From Prorocentrum cordatum (taxonomy: Eukaryota; Sar; Dinophyceae; Prorocentrales; Prorocentraceae), in contig CAUYUJ010001338.1 in assembly GCA_963575745.1 (NCBI GenBank), positions 1-64,000 on the forward strand: DNA of 64,000 bases, written 5' to 3'. Positions within the stretch are counted from its first letter, which is position 1, and every line of letters begins with the position of its first letter. The translations under genes were made by a program, and so were the position numbers. Below the pieces are notes generated by a model. The model was not told the DNA's origin. It saw only the letters and a list, made by a program, of their open reading frames with translations, and searched no databases. This document shows positions 61,291 to 64,000 of this stretch, in pieces.

Positions 61291-61589
61291 GATCCACGGC
61301 ACGCGCACTATTCTGAGACCCAGAGTCGATGGCAAGCCGCTGAGGCCATGCGGGCCCAAGTTGACGAGGTCTTGCTCAGGGGGCGGGTCAACAGCGCCGC
61401 CGCGGGCCTCAGCGGGCTCGGCGACTTTCTCGCCGACGACCCCCGCCCCGGAGGTGCGGCCTACGTCGTGCATTGGGAGCTTCGCTGCATCGGTGGCACG
61501 CCAGAGTCGACGACGGCCCGAAGTTCGAGTGACTGTACATACCTCTTCATCTTCGTCGAGCAGCAGCTGCAGGTCCATCGACGCTGGGC

Positions 61590-62634
61590 ATGACAGCGGC
61601 GGCGAAGCTCGCTGCCCGGCCGGCTCACCGGCAACGGACCCACGGATTCAAGACCCAGCCGGTGAAGCAGCCGGGGACGACTGTCCTACAGTTCGAGAAG
61701 GTGGACCACCACGCCAGGCGGAACTTCCAGCGCGAGTGGGGCGAGTTCCGCCAGTGGCGCCAGTGAACCCTCGGACCGTAGAGCAGGTGAACACCATGAT
61801 GCCCCTGTGCCTCGATGCGCTGTTCTTCGCGGGCAAAATCACGACCGCGCCGACAAGCTGCACGCAGCCGCGCGCTACTTCCTGCCGAACGCGGGAGTCG
61901 ACAACCGCGGCAAGATGGAGGCCGCGCTGGCGGCCATGAAGGGCTACCGGCGACTCGGCCACGGGCGGACGTGTGCCCTCTGGCCAAAGCGGCTGGTCTT
62001 TGCGGCGGTGGGGCTCGCCCGCAACTGGGACTGGCGCGACATGGCCACCGCGCTGTGCTTGAGCTGGGGCGCCTAATTGCGCCTCCCCAGCGAGCTGCTG
62101 CAGCTGACAGGAGCCTCGCTGGTGCCGCCCACCTGCGTGAGAGGGCAAGCCCTGCCAGCTGCCGGCACACGGGCTCTGCTGCTGCACCCAGAGGAACAGC
62201 CGCTGCGGAGCGCGGCCCTGACGGCCAGCACGTCGACTGCCATCGGCAGCCAGCTCCAGCGCATGAAGGGCCAGGCCGGCCGCGACGGGCGGGCGCGGAA
62301 GCTGTCCTCGCACGAGTTCGGGAGGCAGCTCCGCGCGCTGTTCCGCGCCCTCGGCCACGACGAGGCCCACCCCTACCAGGCGCGCTACGGGGCAGCCGGC
62401 TGCGACGCGGCCGAGGGCGAGCGCGGCCTGGCCGACATCCAGTTCAGGCTGCGCCATGCCGCGGACCAGCCCAGCAAGCGGCACGCAAAGCACGCCAGGT
62501 ACTTGGCGGAGCTGACCGCAGTCCCAGCGCCCATCCTCATCTACGGGCGCCAGGTGGAGCTGCGGCTGGCAGAGGTGATCGCGGGGCGGCGCAAACCAGG
62601 GCCACCCGCAACATCGACGGCGACGGCGCCGTGA
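61590..62634 (+). pseudogene. DIRS-like element 2, tyrosine recombinase, catalytic residues lost
   Basis: Frames change at about 61760 and 62077. Visible: HTKW-free N-part ARRNFQREWGEFRQWRQ, ADKLHAAARYFLPNAGVDNR, GYRRLGHGRTCALWPKRLVF, LRLPSELLQLTGASLVPPTC, and HPYQARYGAAGCDAAEGERG, then HAKHARYLAELTAV (to about 62520). The position of RHGG in element 1 reads RYGA here, so the catalytic His is replaced by Tyr. The Trp before the nucleophile is also missing, although the late Tyr (KHARY) remains. The stop is at 62632-62634. Confidence 0.6.
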
Positions 62635-62699
62635 TCAACGAGCGGGTCTGGGAGGCGGGCGACACAGGTCAGGCATATCAGCGGGTCTCTCATTTAGTT

Positions 62700-63231
62700 C
62701 TGCTTCGCAAGTGCCGGCGGACCCTTCGAGATGCTCTCCGCCGCGGCAGGCGCTGCGGGCAAGTTCTCCTGGATATATTCTCGGGGGCCCGCAGCGCATG
62801 CAAGGAGCTCGAAAAAGAAGGGGACCTGGGGCGCCGCATATCTCGACGTCATCGACGACGAGGCCTTCGATCTGACGAGCCCCGCCCTCATCCGCATCAT
62901 TAAGGGCTGGATCTCGAGTCGGGTGGTCCGAGGTGTTTTCCTGCCCCCCCCCCCCCCCCCCCTGCTCGACCTGGTCAAACGCACCCAACGGGCTTTATCG
63001 GGACATCGCCTCGATCTGTGGGAGAAACGAGCTCGACGACAAAGCGAAGCATCGCGCCTCGATCGGGAGCATTACGCTCAAGCACAGCCAAGCCATCGTC
63101 ATGTCGTGCCGTAAGTATTCGGCCCCGGTCGTCTTAGAGAACCCGCTGGCCTCGCCGATGTGGAAGGAGCCCGTCCAGGAGAGCCTCGTCGAGCATAGGA
63201 GATATGTGGCCGCTGTAAGTGACTATTAACT
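62700..63231 (+). pseudogene. DIRS-like element 2, C5-methyltransferase-like domain, frameshifted
   Basis: Three frames in sequence: CGQVLLDIFSGARSACKELE (about 62757-62820, motif I-like FSGA), AAYLDVIDDEAFDLTSPALI, then RIIKGWISSRVVRG (about 62834-62938), and CSTWSNAPNGLYRDIASICG, QAIVMSCRKYSAPVVLENPL, then ASPMW (about 62965-63170, motif VI-like ENP). The run of Cs at 62944-62960 breaks the frame where the P-C motif should begin. Block by block it parallels the intact domain at 54680-55480. The stop is TAA near 63229. Confidence 0.6.
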
Positions 63232-63688
63232 ATTGCCAGCACGGCACGTGATGGAGAAAGTCCACCAAGTTCGCAGGTTGGAACGTTCTGGGCGCTCCTC
63301 CGGTTCTTGGGAAGGGATGCTCTGGGAGAAACGGAATTTGTTCGGTGACCGGTTTTGGGCATATCACGCTCCAAGGGAACGCTCCCGGGCGAAAGAAGTG
63401 GACACGAATCGTTGTGCCTTACCCTAGACAAGTAGTTCGTGCCCTTTGCTAGGTGGATCCCCCGCAGTGCCTCCAGCATAGAGCATGTTAGATGTGTTTC
63501 GCTCCGCGTGGCAGGACAGCATGTGATGAAGTAAAACGTCAGCTGACAAGTTTACATTGTTTCTGGCCGCGCCCCGTGAACATTTTACTTGGTTTCTGGC
63601 CGTCCAGCCTGATAATTTGAGCCTGAACTGATAATTGTATATGGTTTCTGGCTGGGCCCCGTGATAATTTTCTCTTGGCCCTGGTCGT

Positions 63689-63725
<37 letters not shown>

Positions 63726-64000
63726 CATACATATGCATATTCATATATATATATATATGCACAATTACAACAAATATATGATAACATTATAGTAGATGTA
63801 TATATGTGTATACATATACATATATATATATATATATAGTATGCAGGTCTCTGTCGGCTGCCAGGTATCCAGTCTGGGTAACGGAGACCTCGCCGGCGAG
63901 AAATTCGATCGGTCCGAACAGGCCTTTCGACGGTGTGCGGTCAAGCCTGCGCTGTCAGATAAACGCTCTGGCCAGTGAAAAGGCACCGGGCGGGGAGCAT
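63232..64000. repeat. Right flank: TTTCTGGC repeats and AT microsatellites
   Basis: Bases 63558-63680 hold three loose copies of TTTCTGGC...CCCCGTGA(T/A)AATTTT (45-55 bp). (AT)n runs lie at 63690-63718 and 63820-63838, within AT-rich DNA. Bases 63840-64000 are GC-rich again, with no recognised gene. Confidence 0.7.

Overview
This is a nuclear window from a dinoflagellate. The direct evidence is a full match to the 22-nt dinoflagellate spliced leader at 599-620, followed at once by a relict leader (621-634). Supporting signs are GC-rich introns, a GC-AG splice pair, and LINE and DIRS-like retroelements of the kinds common in dinoflagellate genomes. I cannot name the genus. There is no bacterial-style operon, CRISPR array, rRNA or convincing tRNA gene, and no large intact host gene. 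Real coding sequence is sparse and lies almost entirely on the + strand. Most long open frames are shadows of CTC/GAG, TG, ATAC and minisatellite repeats.

Layout. 0.35-23.4 kb: short exon-like pieces of a kinesin-light-chain-type TPR protein, all + strand, ending in a stop at 23383. They are separated by CTC tracts, a degenerate tyrosine recombinase (1.2-2.1 kb), a 27-bp minisatellite (2.7-3.7 kb), a decayed LINE (5.6-9.9 kb), a LINE RNase H/zinc-ribbon remnant (16.4-19.2 kb) and arrays of a GGCCTCTTGG-type repeat. 23.4-31.5 kb: repeats, including a 718-bp foldback (26987-27704) and a compound satellite (28.3-29.0 kb). 31.7-56.8 kb: two consecutive exons of OLA1/YchF (31708-31809 and 56671-56781), which join in frame across a 24.9-kb GC-AG intron. 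The intron holds a LINE (37.7-41.7 kb), a TG-rich tract, a dense cluster of small inverted-repeat elements (44.1-48.0 kb) and a DIRS-like retroelement (49.4-55.5 kb). 57.0-63.2 kb: a second, more decayed DIRS-like element.

The most interesting pattern is a set of small terminal-inverted-repeat elements, here called families X, Y, Z and W. They recur in both orientations and lie within 11-19 bp of the recognisable OLA1 exon edges. This resembles intron-generating (introner-like) elements, but that role is inferred. The two DIRS-like elements share an order: a Cys/Pro-rich ORF1 with a membrane segment, reverse transcriptase, RNase H, tyrosine recombinase, and a C-terminal methyltransferase-like domain with PC and ENP motifs. 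All recognisable retroelements have the same orientation as the host exons. Frameshifts, stops and lost catalytic motifs suggest that every element copy here is dead.
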